Counted from the stretch's first letter, positions 43,705-53,113 are shown. The stretch: 64,000 nucleotides of DNA from Parundibacterium terreum (GCF_014636315.1 NZ_BMED01000001.1:1679941-1743940); one strand, 5' to 3'. The notes: generated from the letters alone by a model not told the origin. Numbers and translations: made by a program.

Positions 43705-43734
43705 GTCGGGATTGGCTTCCTTGCCAATCCCGAC
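43705..43734 (+). repeat. Strong 12-bp hairpin between the nuclease and PEP-CTERM genes
   Basis: GTCGGGATTGGC (43705-43716) pairs perfectly with GCCAATCCCGAC (43723-43734) around TTCCTT. No T-run follows, so it may stabilise the nuclease mRNA end or act as a partial, factor-dependent terminator before the next gene. Confidence 0.6.
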
Positions 43735-43768
43735 AAGCAAATTGAATATCAATACCAACGGAGCAAGA

Positions 43769-44416
43769 ATGAAATTCACTTCTATTTTCGGCAAACTGGC
43801 GGCAGCGGCTGCTTTTGCTATGTCGCTGGCTACAGCAAACTCTTATGCCACGCCAGCCTTTACCCTGGATCCATATTCCATCGTTAACGACGATACTAAT
43901 AACTACAATTTTGCGGTTGAATTCACTGCCAACCAGGCAATCACGGTAAATGCGCTGGCATATTTTTTCAGCGATGCCAATACAAGCGGATCTCATGCGG
44001 TCGCCTTGTTTGATATGAGCGGAAATAAACTGGCAGAAACCATCGTTGACGTCAGCGATATTCTGCTTGGCAGTTTTCGCTATAGCAGTATCGATGCGGT
44101 CAATCTGCTGGCAGGAGCTTCTTACCGCATAGTGGGCTTAAGTAATGGAGAGTCGTATGGCTTGAGCGCACAAAACATCAGCGTCAATTCTGCAATCAGC
44201 TATATTCAATCCGGCTTTTCCGATATCACAGACAGCGCAGCACCTGAATTCACTACCATGACCTGGGGCGAAAAGGGACAACCAACAGATTCCATCTGGG
44301 GCCCCAGCCTGAGCTTCAACCTGACCCAAGCTAACGTACCGGAACCCGCAACTTACGCCTTGTTTGCAGCAGGCCTGGGCTTGCTGCTGATCTCCCGCCG
44401 TCGTAAATCCAGCTAA
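43769..44416 (+). CDS. PEP-CTERM sorted surface protein
   Basis: A 215-residue exported protein with a signal peptide (residues 1-27) and a C-terminal sorting signal: VPEPATYALF, a hydrophobic helix and RRRKSS. Exosortase/XrtA systems cleave this signal and place the protein at the surface, often with exopolysaccharide. The middle part is a beta-rich domain of unknown role. CGGAGCAAG precedes the start. It lies 78 bases after the nuclease gene and may share its transcript. No exosortase gene is in the window. Confidence 0.88.
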   Translation: MKFTSIFGKLAAAAAFAMSLATANSYATPAFTLDPYSIVNDDTNNYNFAVEFTANQAITVNALAYFFSDANTSGSHAVALFDMSGNKLAETIVDVSDILLGSFRYSSIDAVNLLAGASYRIVGLSNGESYGLSAQNISVNSAISYIQSGFSDITDSAAPEFTTMTWGEKGQPTDSIWGPSLSFNLTQANVPEPATYALFAAGLGLLLISRRRKSS

Positions 44417-44427
44417 TCTTTAGCGTC

Positions 44428-44454
44428 CCCTGCCTGAATACATGTCAGGCAGGG
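44428..44454 (+). terminator. Hairpin after the PEP-CTERM gene
   Basis: CCCTGCCTGA (44428-44437) pairs with TCAGGCAGGG (44445-44454). There is no T-run, so it is a weak intrinsic terminator or an mRNA end stabiliser. Confidence 0.5.
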
Positions 44455-44688
44455 CAAACAGACCCTTCACGGAGTCTGTTATCAAAAATACTTGCACCGT
44501 CATTCACTTTTGCCAAGTTTGCATAGTATGCTTTGCAAATGCCTGTCGCTGATATCGCATTTCCCATCAAATTATTTCCGCAAGGCAATTTCAAAGATAT
44601 AAAATGAGCGTTTGCCCGGCTCGCAATCCCAGGTCCGGCTGCAAACCTTTTTCTATTGTTTTGTCTATCGTCCTTTGAGGAGTCGCGC

Positions 44689-45861
44689 ATGTCCACCTTC
44701 GGTCCGGAAGAAGCACGTAGCTATATGCACCAATTATTAGCTGCCATGCATAAGATGGGCGGCTCCGATTTGTTCATTTCTGCGGATTTCCCACCCAGCA
44801 TCAAATCGCACGGCGGCATGAAACCGCTCAGCCAGCAAAAATTGAGTGGCGATATCACGAAGAAGCTGGCGCTGAGCTTGATGAACGATAAGCAGCAGGC
44901 CGAATTTGAAGCAGAGATGGAGTGCAATTTTGCGATCTCCCTGCCCAATGTCTGCCGCTTCCGCGTGAATGTCTTCGTGCAGCAGCAACACACCGGCATG
45001 GTGATACGTACCATCGCGTCCGAAATTCCAACCTTTGAAAAGCTGGCGCTGCCCGAAACGCTAAAAGACGTGATCATGACCAAGCGCGGCCTGGTATTGG
45101 TCGTCGGCGGTACCGGTTCCGGCAAATCCACTACGCTAGCCGCGATGATCGACTACCGCAATACGAATTCCGCCGGACATATCATCACGGTAGAAGATCC
45201 GGTTGAGTACGTGCACAAGAATAAGAACTGCCTGGTTACGCACCGGGAAGTCGGGGTGGATACCCACTCATGGCACCACGCCTTGAAGAACACACTGAGG
45301 CAGGCGCCGGACGTGATCCTGATCGGCGAGATCCGCGACACGGAAACCATGGAGCATGCGATCGCCTTTGCAGAAACCGGCCACCTGTGCCTGGGTACCT
45401 TGCATGCAAACAGCTCCAACCAGGCGATAGACCGTATCATCAACTTCTTCCCCGAAGAGCGACGCAACCAGTTGCTGATGGATCTGTCCTCCAACCTGCG
45501 CGCGATTATTTCCCAACGCCTGGTAAAGACCGAAGACGGCAACGGCCGCAAGGCAGCGATAGAAATCCTGTTGAATACGCCGACTGTCGCGGAAATGATT
45601 TTCAAAGGACAATTCCAGTCCATCAAGGAAATTATGGCAAAATCCCGCGAGCTGGGCATGTGTACTTTCGACCAGGCGCTGTTTGATCTGTACAATAAAA
45701 AATTCATCAGCTATGAAGAAGCGATACGCAATGCTGACTCGGCCAACGAACTGCGCCTGCAAATCAAGCTGAAAGGCACGCGCAATCTGCAAGGCGCCGC
45801 GGCGGCGAGCAGCGGCTTCAGCATGGTCGTGGAAGAAAAATCTGAAGACGAAGAGTCTTAA
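44689..45861 (+). CDS. pilU: Type IV pilus retraction ATPase PilU
   Basis: A 390-residue hexameric ATPase of the PilT/PilU family. Walker A is GGTGSGKSTT, the Walker B/Asp-box region is VILIGEIRDTETMEHA, and the His box is GTLHANSSNQAIDRIINFFP. The N-terminal domain begins MHQLLAAMHKMGGSDLFISA. The acidic C-terminus (EEKSEDEES) and MVIRTIASEIPTFEKL favour PilU over PilT. PilU assists PilT in retracting type IV pili against load, which matters for twitching and DNA uptake. The start at 44689 follows GAGGAG. Unusually no pilT adjoins it. Confidence 0.92.
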   Translation: MSTFGPEEARSYMHQLLAAMHKMGGSDLFISADFPPSIKSHGGMKPLSQQKLSGDITKKLALSLMNDKQQAEFEAEMECNFAISLPNVCRFRVNVFVQQQHTGMVIRTIASEIPTFEKLALPETLKDVIMTKRGLVLVVGGTGSGKSTTLAAMIDYRNTNSAGHIITVEDPVEYVHKNKNCLVTHREVGVDTHSWHHALKNTLRQAPDVILIGEIRDTETMEHAIAFAETGHLCLGTLHANSSNQAIDRIINFFPEERRNQLLMDLSSNLRAIISQRLVKTEDGNGRKAAIEILLNTPTVAEMIFKGQFQSIKEIMAKSRELGMCTFDQALFDLYNKKFISYEEAIRNADSANELRLQIKLKGTRNLQGAAAASSGFSMVVEEKSEDEES

Positions 45862-45949
45862 AACCCGGCTCATCTGCATTCGGGTCCTATCAATCCCTAC
45901 CGGCGGATTTCACTTCGCCTGTGCTTATATCAGGCGGCAGCAGGCAAAC

Positions 45950-46396
45950 ATGCACAATAAAAACCGGCTTGGCTCATACCAACATGTTGTCCACCACTGT
46001 TCCCGTCTGCTCCTCAGTATCGCATTCAGTTTCCAGCTATACGGCGTCGTGCAGGCGGCTCCGCTGCTGCGTTGCGAGGTCATTTATGCAGGCGTCACAT
46101 ACACGGTAGTGGCTACGCCAGGTTCCGATCCCTATAGCATAGAGGCGGTGGACATAGGCGAACGCTTTCGCTTCAAGGCAGTGATGGTAAGTGTAGACAA
46201 GCCTATCGATTACATCAAGCTGTATGCCTACTTTCAGACACGGCGCAAGGACATCCCGATACACCAGGCAACCTACCTGCCGCCGTTTACAGTATCCGAC
46301 AAGCCCTACCCGCTGACTCCGCAGAATTACCTGTATGCCGGCGATGTGGAGCGCGAACTGCAATACCATTGCACGTTGCAAGGAGTAGCCCCATGA
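45950..46396 (+). CDS. Exported protein of unknown function, coupled to capA
   Basis: A 148-residue protein not recognised. An N-terminal hydrophobic stretch (LLLSIAFSFQLYGVVQA) looks like a signal peptide. The mature part has two Cys residues (LRCEVIYAG near the start, YHCTLQG at the end) that could form a disulfide, with beta-rich sequence between (FKAVMVSVDKPIDYIKLYAYF). The stop codon overlaps the CapA start by four bases (ATGA), so the two are translationally coupled and probably act together. Ribosome binding site weak. Confidence 0.7.
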   Translation: MHNKNRLGSYQHVVHHCSRLLLSIAFSFQLYGVVQAAPLLRCEVIYAGVTYTVVATPGSDPYSIEAVDIGERFRFKAVMVSVDKPIDYIKLYAYFQTRRKDIPIHQATYLPPFTVSDKPYPLTPQNYLYAGDVERELQYHCTLQGVAP

Positions 46397-47406
46397 GGTG
46401 CATACTGGCAAGCCTTATCTGTAACGCACTCTTCGGCACCGTGTTCCTTGGGACTGTCCACGCGGCAGACCTGAATGATAAAACGGTCACGGTACTGTTC
46501 GCCGGCGACATCGTTCTGGACGGCAAACCCGGCAAGGCGATAGAACAGGGGCGCGACCCGTTTGCAGCCTTTGCTGGAATACTGGCCAACGCCGATCTGC
46601 GCATAGGCAATCTGGAATGCGTGGTTGCCACTGGTGGCGACCAGGCAGACAAAACCTTTACCTTCCGCGCTCATCCGCGCACGCTGGAGATCCTGAAACG
46701 CCACTTCGATGCGGTCGGTATTGCCAATAACCATTCCGGCGACTACGGCAGGGATGCATTCAGCGAAATGCTGGGGCTGCTACAGCAGCAGAAAATCCCC
46801 TATTTCGGCGGTGGCCGCAATCTGCAGGAAGCACATACTCCCTTGCTGATCACCCGCAAGGGAATCCGCATTGCCTTGCTGGCCTACGATGAATTCCTGC
46901 CGCGCAGTTTCGAAGCAGACAAGGATGCGGCCGGCGTCGCCTGGAGCGAGGATGAGCAAGTCGTGGCAGATATCAGGAAAGCGCGTAGCGTCTACCATGC
47001 AGACATCGTCATTCCCTTCATGCACTGGGGCTGGGAAAATGAAATGCAGGCCAACGCAAGGCAGCGCCACCTTGCCAGGATCATGATCGATGCCGGTGCA
47101 GATGCCGTTATCGGCGGGCACCCGCATGTGATACAGGATACCGATACCTACAAGGGCAAGCCCATCATCTACAGCCTGGGTAACTTCATGATTGATGAGC
47201 TGGACAACGAGCCGCAAACCCAGGTATCCGTCCTGAAGCTGAGCCTGGACAAGACCGGTGTAAGCGGCTGGCAAACCAGCCTGGGGAAGATCGATGCAGA
47301 CGGCATCCCTCACCCGGTTGATAGCGCCAGCAGCCCTTGCTGGAAACGGGGCCAGGCGGCAACGAGCACATGCAACTCACCTGGGCAAGCTGTTTCCTCT
47401 AAATAA
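46393..47406 (+). CDS. CapA-family (poly-gamma-glutamate synthesis type) metallophosphatase-like protein
   Basis: A 337-residue exported protein of the PGA_cap/CapA family, a calcineurin-like metallophosphatase fold. Metal-site motifs are visible: FAGDIVLDGKPG, IGNLECVVATGG, VGIANNHSGDYG, FMHWGWENE and GGHPHVIQDTD. A signal peptide precedes the domain. The start at 46393 follows AAGGAG and overlaps the upstream gene. CapA relatives act in capsule or peptide-glutamate polymers, but no capB/capC is present, so its role here is open. Start further upstream was rejected. Confidence 0.85.
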   Translation: MRCILASLICNALFGTVFLGTVHAADLNDKTVTVLFAGDIVLDGKPGKAIEQGRDPFAAFAGILANADLRIGNLECVVATGGDQADKTFTFRAHPRTLEILKRHFDAVGIANNHSGDYGRDAFSEMLGLLQQQKIPYFGGGRNLQEAHTPLLITRKGIRIALLAYDEFLPRSFEADKDAAGVAWSEDEQVVADIRKARSVYHADIVIPFMHWGWENEMQANARQRHLARIMIDAGADAVIGGHPHVIQDTDTYKGKPIIYSLGNFMIDELDNEPQTQVSVLKLSLDKTGVSGWQTSLGKIDADGIPHPVDSASSPCWKRGQAATSTCNSPGQAVSSK

Positions 47407-47468
47407 TCATTGTCTTTCATTTTCAAATAGACAACAATAGGTAATCATCTTTTCCTGGTTCCCTTTCC

Positions 47469-48152
47469 ATGTACATGCTGATCAATGATCGCTGGCAGGC
47501 AGACAATCGTAAACAACGCGTCCTGGCTGCCGTATTTGCGATGCTGCTCACCTTGATGCTGGCAAAGCAGTTCAGCGGCAACCGCCTCTGGTCACAGCGC
47601 ACAGAAGCAGAGCAGCCCGGCAGCGTGCAGTATTTGTCCCTCTTTAATCTGCCGATACCCTCCGCGCGCCAGCCGGAAAATCATGAGAACGCAGCCGCCA
47701 GGATTCCGACAGGTGATGCCGGTCGCAAAGGGAAATCCAATTCCGCGCCAGCAGCGCGAGCTGTACTTCCGGCAAGCGATAGCGGCCAGACCAGCACTCC
47801 AGTGGAAGCAGCTCCTGAAATACCACCACCAGCTACCGGCAGCAACGAAAACGGCGATACAATCAACAGCACGCTGAAAGTGGATAGCAAAGCCATCACC
47901 AAGGCATATAAAGACAGCAGGACCGATATGCAGAAAATGGCCGATGCCACCGGCAAGACACTTGCAAATCCGGAATCGACAAAAATGCAGCAATTTGATG
48001 TAGCGATGAAAGAAGCGGCCGTCCCCGGTTGCCTCGCCAAAGGCGAAGACCCGCTAAAACATAATCCTGCAAAACTGGGAAACGTCAGTTTCAGCGGACT
48101 ATTGGCATTACCCTTTTATGTCACCGCCATCGCCAAGGGAAAATGCAAGTAG
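47469..48152 (+). CDS. Membrane-anchored protein of unknown function
   Basis: A 227-residue protein not recognised. An N-terminal helix (RVLAAVFAMLLTLMLA, about residues 17-32) anchors it, a Pro/Ala/Ser-rich linker covers about 60-125, and a C-terminal domain follows with two Cys residues (VPGCLAKGED and the final GKCK) likely disulfide-bonded in the periplasm. The layout (anchor, disordered linker, small domain) resembles TonB-like or envelope-spanning proteins, without their signature motifs. It lies 62 bases after capA and may be co-transcribed. Confidence 0.65.
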   Translation: MYMLINDRWQADNRKQRVLAAVFAMLLTLMLAKQFSGNRLWSQRTEAEQPGSVQYLSLFNLPIPSARQPENHENAAARIPTGDAGRKGKSNSAPAARAVLPASDSGQTSTPVEAAPEIPPPATGSNENGDTINSTLKVDSKAITKAYKDSRTDMQKMADATGKTLANPESTKMQQFDVAMKEAAVPGCLAKGEDPLKHNPAKLGNVSFSGLLALPFYVTAIAKGKCK

Positions 48153-48241
48153 ACAAGCGAAGAATGTAATACGCATAAAAAAATACGCGCTAAAAAATAT
48201 GCACTAATCGGCGCGCCCCATACTTTTTTGCAGAGCCAGAT

Positions 48242-49756
48242 ATGAAGAATAAATCCTGCGAAATATTGATCTGCTCGCTACTGCCATTGCTGGTAGCTGG
48301 ACATGTCCTGGCAAGGACACCGAGCCCGCCGGCGGCGACAAAAAATACCCTGGTCACCAGCCAGTATTACGCCAGGCTGATTGCCGGCCCTGTCACCGAT
48401 CTCGCGCGGCTGAATCTGTTTGTCAGCGCCATGCCCAAAGGCGGGGACCTGCATCATCACTATTCAGGTGCAATCTATGCAGAAACCTATCTGGACTGGG
48501 TAGGCAAACGCAATTTCTGCATCTACCGGGACAACGTCCCCCAGCTGAAAGCGCAGAAATACCATATAGAAGCCCGTAGCGATCTGCCGGCGGCGGCCAA
48601 GGCCGTCTGCGCCAGTGCGGATGAAGTACGGCAGGATAACGGCTTCTACCGCGAGCTTTTGCAGCGCTGGTCCGACAAGGACTACGACAACCATTCGCAT
48701 GATCAAACACCGCCGGATCAGCAGTTCTTTGATACTTTCGCCTACTTCGGCCCGATATCAGATGAATACTTCCGCGAAGGTCTGCAATGGTTGAAGGACA
48801 GCGCCAAGGCTGAGAACATGCAATACCTGGAAACCATGCTCAAGAGCGGGCCAAACGTGGCGTTAGCCGGCATGAATGCCGACCTGGATGCATTGACCTC
48901 CGCCAGCAGCGATGAACAGGTAGAACAGGTATTGCGTGCGTATTACGCCGCCCTGATTGCCGACACTGCGACTGCGACGAAGATCAAAGAGTATGCCGAC
49001 ATGGTAGACGAGATCGCCGCAGGCATCGATGACGCAGACTTCACAATGCGCTTCCAGGCTTTTGCCGTACGCGGCTTTGCGCCGTCCCGGGTATTCGCCA
49101 GCCTGTATTCATCGTTCGCCGCGGCACACATGAACAAGCTGATCGTCGGCGTCAATATCGTAGGACCGGAAAACGGTATTGTCGCCATGCGCGACTATAC
49201 GCTGCATATGAAAATGTTCCGCTTCCTGAAGCAGCGCTTTCCCGATGTCAAACTGGCCCTGCACGCAGGCGAGCTGACACTGAGCATGGTGCCGCCGGAC
49301 GGACTGCAGTCGCATATCGCGCAAGCCATACAGATTGCAGGCGCCAACCGCATAGGGCACGGTATCGATATCACTTACGAAGCCCATGCCTATGAATTGA
49401 TGGACAGCATGAAACAGCTGGACATCCCGGTCGAGGTCAACCTGAGCAGTAATGCCTTCATTCTCGGTGTTAAAAACGAAGCCCATCCTGTCACGGCATA
49501 CAAGGCGCATGGAGTGCCCTTTGTCATTTCCACCGACGATGCCGGGGTATCGCGCTCCACAATGAGCAATGAATACCTGCTGTACGCCAGCCGCTACAAA
49601 CCCAGCTATGCAGAATTAAAGGCAACGGTATACAACAGCATCCGTTACTCCTTCCTGAGTGACAAGGAAAAACAGGATCAGTTGCAGCAGTTGAACCGGC
49701 GTTTCAGCAATTTTGAAGAAAAAATACGCAAGCTGGCGAGTCCGGCAAAAAAATGA
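48242..49756 (+). CDS. Exported adenosine deaminase-family protein
   Basis: A 504-residue metal-dependent deaminase with a signal peptide (LICSLLPLLVAGHVLA). The zinc site is complete: MPKGGDLHHHYSG (His71-x-His73), LHAGELT, NRIGHGIDITYE with the catalytic His and FVISTDDAGVSRS with the Asp pair. The insert between residues 85 and 200 makes it longer than cytosolic Add and similar to extracellular ADGF-type enzymes. It should convert adenosine or deoxyadenosine to inosine outside the cytosol, which would complement the secreted nuclease at 41006. Substrate range is inferred. Confidence 0.9.
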   Translation: MKNKSCEILICSLLPLLVAGHVLARTPSPPAATKNTLVTSQYYARLIAGPVTDLARLNLFVSAMPKGGDLHHHYSGAIYAETYLDWVGKRNFCIYRDNVPQLKAQKYHIEARSDLPAAAKAVCASADEVRQDNGFYRELLQRWSDKDYDNHSHDQTPPDQQFFDTFAYFGPISDEYFREGLQWLKDSAKAENMQYLETMLKSGPNVALAGMNADLDALTSASSDEQVEQVLRAYYAALIADTATATKIKEYADMVDEIAAGIDDADFTMRFQAFAVRGFAPSRVFASLYSSFAAAHMNKLIVGVNIVGPENGIVAMRDYTLHMKMFRFLKQRFPDVKLALHAGELTLSMVPPDGLQSHIAQAIQIAGANRIGHGIDITYEAHAYELMDSMKQLDIPVEVNLSSNAFILGVKNEAHPVTAYKAHGVPFVISTDDAGVSRSTMSNEYLLYASRYKPSYAELKATVYNSIRYSFLSDKEKQDQLQQLNRRFSNFEEKIRKLASPAKK

Positions 49757-49810
49757 AGCACACTCGCAAACAGCAAGCTTGGAACTCATTTTATAAATAG
49801 GAAATACGAT

Positions 49811-52006
49811 ATGCGTGCTTCGCCTTTTCACCTCAAGCGTCCGCTCCAAACTGCAAAACGGTTTGGCAGTATATTGATGTCTATGCTATTGCTGACTTCC
49901 CACTGCTATGCGGCTGATGCCGCCACTCCGACCATGCCAGATGCCCCAGTTGCTGCCAAACGCCCAAAGGTGGATACCAATTTTGGCGATCGCCGTGTGG
50001 ACGATTATTTTTGGCTGCGCGAAAAATCCAACCCCGAGGTCATCAGCTATCTGGAAGCAGAAAATGCCTACGCAGAGAAAGCGCTGGAACCGACCAAATC
50101 CCTGCAAGACAAGCTCTATAAAGAGATGCTGGGCCGCATCCAGGAAACCGATGTTAGCGCGCCCTACCGTAATGGAAAATACTACTATTACTCGCGCACG
50201 GAAGCCGGAAAACAATACAACATCCTTTGCCGCAAGCTGATCCAGGCCGACGGCACCTATGAAGCATCGCCGGAAGAAATTACGCTGGACGTGAACCAAC
50301 TGGCAGAGGGCAAAAAATTCATGTCCGTCGACGCTGCAATCATCAGCCCGGATGGCAACTACCTGGCTTACGCCACTGACGGCACCGGCTTTCGCCAGTA
50401 TGTATTACAGGTCAAGGATTTGCGCACTGGCAAACTGGTACTGGAAAACCGTGAACGGATCACTTCAATCGCCTGGACTCGGGACAGCAAAAACCTATTT
50501 TATACGACGGAAGATGCGGTAACAAAACGCTCCAACCAGTTGCACCTTGCCGCTATAAATCAAGGACAAAACCAGGCTAAGGACAAGCTGGTCTATGAAG
50601 AAAAAGATGAGCTATTCCATATCGACGTAGCGCTCGACCGCAGCAAAGAATATATTTTCCTTAGCATTGCCAGTTCCACGACCACCGAAACCCGCTTTGT
50701 GCACGCAGACAAACCCGCCAGCCCGTGGCAAATCGTTTTGCCACGCAAGAAGGATCAGGAATACAGCGTGGACTACCAGGGCGGATCTTTTTATATCCGC
50801 ATCAACGATACTGGCCGCAATTTCCGAGTGATCCGTACGCCGACGGAAAAAATTGCCAGGACGGACAAAAGAAACTGGCATGAGGTCGTCGCGCATCGCA
50901 GTGACGTGATGCTGGAGCATATAGACCTGTTCAAAAATTACCTGGTCGTGCATGAACGTGACAAGGGCCTGCAACAACTGGCCATCACCGAATTATCCAG
51001 TAAGAAACAGCACCGGATCGCTTTTCCGGAGGCAGTGTATTCCCTGGCTGGAGGCAAGAACTTAGAATGGGATACCAAGACGCTGACCTATAGCTACCAG
51101 TCCTTCACCACACCATTCTCGGTGTACGAATACGATATGGGCAAGCAGGCGGGCAAGCTGATCAAGCGGCGCGCCGTGCTGGGCGGATTTAATCCGGATG
51201 ACTACACATCGGAACGCCGCTTTACCAAAGCGAGCGACGGCAAAATGATACCGGTATCTATCGTGTACAAGAAAGGTGTAAAGCTGGATGGCAGCGCACC
51301 GCTGAGCTTGAATGCCTACGGCTCCTACGGTTTCCCCTACCCTATCAGCTTCTCCAGCAATCGCCTGTCCCTGCTGGACAGGGGGGTGGTATTCGCAGTG
51401 GCTCACATACGCGGCGGCGGCGATCTGGGCAAGGCCTGGTATGACGATGGCAAGATGCTGAAAAAGAAAAACACCTTCACAGACTTCATTACTGCGGCGG
51501 AATTCCTGATCAACGAGAAATTCACGTCCAGCGACCGCCTGGCAATAGAAGGCGGCAGCGCGGGCGGCTTGCTGATGGGCGCAGTAACCAATATGCGCCC
51601 CGACCTGTTCAAGCTGGTTATCTCGCACGTGCCGTTTGTCGACGTCGTCAATACCATGCTGGATGCCAGCCTGCCGCTGACCGTAGGCGAATATGAGGAG
51701 TGGGGCAATCCAAACGAAAAACCTTACTACGACTATATCAAATCTTATTCGCCTTACGATAACCTGGCGGCCAAGGCTTATCCGACTATCCTGGTCAAGA
51801 CTTCGCTGAACGACAGCCAGGTCATGTATTGGGAGCCAGCCAAGTATGTCGCCAAACTGCGCAGCCTGAAGACCGACAAAAATCCTCTGCTGCTGGTAAC
51901 CAATATGGGTGCGGGACATGGCGGCGCATCTGGCCGCTACGATGCACTGAAAGAGAATGCGCTGGACTACGCGTTCTTGCTGACGACCTTGGGTATCAAG
52001 GAATAA
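49811..52006 (+). CDS. ptrB: Exported oligopeptidase B (S9A serine peptidase)
   Basis: A 731-residue prolyl-oligopeptidase-family enzyme that cuts peptides after Arg/Lys. An N-terminal hydrophobic stretch (LMSMLLLTSHCYA) sends it out of the cytosol, unlike E. coli PtrB. The beta-propeller precedes the catalytic domain with RGGGDLGKAWYDDGKM, the nucleophile in EGGSAGGLLMG, Asp in NDSQVMYWEP and His in GAGHGGASGRY. VPFVDVVNTMLDASLPLT and GEYEEWGNP are signatures of oligopeptidase B. AGGAAATACGAT precedes the start. It lies 54 bases after the adenosine deaminase gene. Confidence 0.93.
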   Translation: MRASPFHLKRPLQTAKRFGSILMSMLLLTSHCYAADAATPTMPDAPVAAKRPKVDTNFGDRRVDDYFWLREKSNPEVISYLEAENAYAEKALEPTKSLQDKLYKEMLGRIQETDVSAPYRNGKYYYYSRTEAGKQYNILCRKLIQADGTYEASPEEITLDVNQLAEGKKFMSVDAAIISPDGNYLAYATDGTGFRQYVLQVKDLRTGKLVLENRERITSIAWTRDSKNLFYTTEDAVTKRSNQLHLAAINQGQNQAKDKLVYEEKDELFHIDVALDRSKEYIFLSIASSTTTETRFVHADKPASPWQIVLPRKKDQEYSVDYQGGSFYIRINDTGRNFRVIRTPTEKIARTDKRNWHEVVAHRSDVMLEHIDLFKNYLVVHERDKGLQQLAITELSSKKQHRIAFPEAVYSLAGGKNLEWDTKTLTYSYQSFTTPFSVYEYDMGKQAGKLIKRRAVLGGFNPDDYTSERRFTKASDGKMIPVSIVYKKGVKLDGSAPLSLNAYGSYGFPYPISFSSNRLSLLDRGVVFAVAHIRGGGDLGKAWYDDGKMLKKKNTFTDFITAAEFLINEKFTSSDRLAIEGGSAGGLLMGAVTNMRPDLFKLVISHVPFVDVVNTMLDASLPLTVGEYEEWGNPNEKPYYDYIKSYSPYDNLAAKAYPTILVKTSLNDSQVMYWEPAKYVAKLRSLKTDKNPLLLVTNMGAGHGGASGRYDALKENALDYAFLLTTLGIKE

Positions 52007-52021
52007 TCAAAGAAAAAAGAC

Positions 52022-52049
52022 ATGCCCCTCACTCCCGGTGCAGGGGCAT
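52022..52049. terminator. Shared terminator of ptrB and the ferredoxin gene
   Basis: ATGCCCCT (52022-52029) pairs with AGGGGCAT (52042-52049). Read on the minus strand the stem is followed by GTCTTTTTTC, so it fits the ferredoxin direction best. Confidence 0.65.
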
Positions 52050-52357
52050 CATTCTTTGGCTTGCAATATCGCAGCTGGGGCCTCAAGCTCCACATCTGTA
52101 ACAGCACTGGCAACACAGGGGAGGATGTAACCGTCTTCCTTTTCTTCGCGGCTCAGTCCGGGCCATTCAATTTTATAACTGACTGCGCCACGCGGCATTA
52201 AACACAGGCAGGTGCGGCAAGTGCCGTTCCTGCAGGAACTGGGCATGATGATGCCTGCTGCGCGGGCCGCCTCCAGCAGGCTCTGGCCCGGCTGCGACAT
52301 AAATTCCCAGCCTTGCGGATGCAGGGTAATAGCAAACTTACCGGGAACGTCGTTCAT
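52049..52357 (-). CDS. Plant-type [2Fe-2S] ferredoxin
   Basis: A 102-residue electron carrier. The cluster ligands are Cys42-x4-Cys47-x2-Cys50 in SSCRNGTCRTC and Cys81 in YILPCVASAV. The typical ferredoxin helix LLEAARAAGI precedes the first Cys. It probably serves an oxygenase or hydroxylase elsewhere; none is adjacent. Ribosome binding site weak. Confidence 0.92.
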   Translation of the reverse strand: MNDVPGKFAITLHPQGWEFMSQPGQSLLEAARAAGIIMPSSCRNGTCRTCLCLMPRGAVSYKIEWPGLSREEKEDGYILPCVASAVTDVELEAPAAILQAKE

Positions 52358-52393
52358 TGGTCATCTGGGATGGTCGTTTTCCGGATTATAAGC

Positions 52394-53113
52394 TTAGCGG
52401 CGCTCGATAGCCTTGTTCAGCCGGTCTATCACTGCATCGGGAACCTGGCTGGTGCACATGATGTGCCGGTTTTGGCCCAAGGGTATATCGGACAACTGCA
52501 CGATATGCAGTTGTTTCCCGGTCTCGCCGCTAGAATCGATCAATTGCTGCGCCTCTTCGCGCGTAATCATCATGAAGTCCGCGCGGCCGGCGGCGATCAT
52601 CAACGCCATATTTTTTAGCTCTGCCGTTGTGGACACAATCTCGGGCTTTGCTTTGGCTACGGCATCGTCGATAAAAGGACCATAGGTAGACGCATCCTTG
52701 CGCAGCATGCGCACATCTTTGGTCAGCATGACGTCTGCCAGCTTACTCTTTTCCTTGGGACGAAAACCCTGGTTGGCAAGGACGACGGTAGGGCCGTCGC
52801 GATAGATGGCGCTGCTGAATTTTGCCACACGCTCACGTTCCGGCGTTTTGAAAAAGCCGATGCCGCAAGCCGGCTCAGCATTTTTTTGCAACTGCATTAA
52901 CTGCCGCTTGTAGGGCACCATCACCCATTCATGCGGTATGCCCGCCTGCCTGAAGGCATTTTCTGCCGGAGTAGCGACCAATCCGGCTATTCTTCCTTCG
53001 GCATCCATCGCAGAGAAAGGAGCACGGTCTTCAAAATAAACGATCAACTCATCCTCTGCCCACGCACTGGTCAGGCGCAGGGATGCCCACAGCACTAAAA
53101 CTATCTTGAGCAT
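52394..53113 (-). CDS. Periplasmic solute-binding protein family 3
   Basis: A 239-residue SBP-like protein. The start at 53113 gives a clean signal peptide (MLKIVLVLWASLRLTSAWA), then LIVYFEDRAPFSAMDAEGRI, AGLVATPAENAFRQAGI and an Arg/Cys-rich middle (ACGIGFFKTPERERV). Family 3 proteins bind amino acids or act as sensors. No ABC transporter genes adjoin it. The same reading frame stays open for 115 codons further upstream, with a Lys/Pro/Ala-repetitive translation; that part was excluded because the signal peptide would then be internal. Confidence 0.75.
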   Translation of the reverse strand: MLKIVLVLWASLRLTSAWAEDELIVYFEDRAPFSAMDAEGRIAGLVATPAENAFRQAGIPHEWVMVPYKRQLMQLQKNAEPACGIGFFKTPERERVAKFSSAIYRDGPTVVLANQGFRPKEKSKLADVMLTKDVRMLRKDASTYGPFIDDAVAKAKPEIVSTTAELKNMALMIAAGRADFMMITREEAQQLIDSSGETGKQLHIVQLSDIPLGQNRHIMCTSQVPDAVIDRLNKAIERR

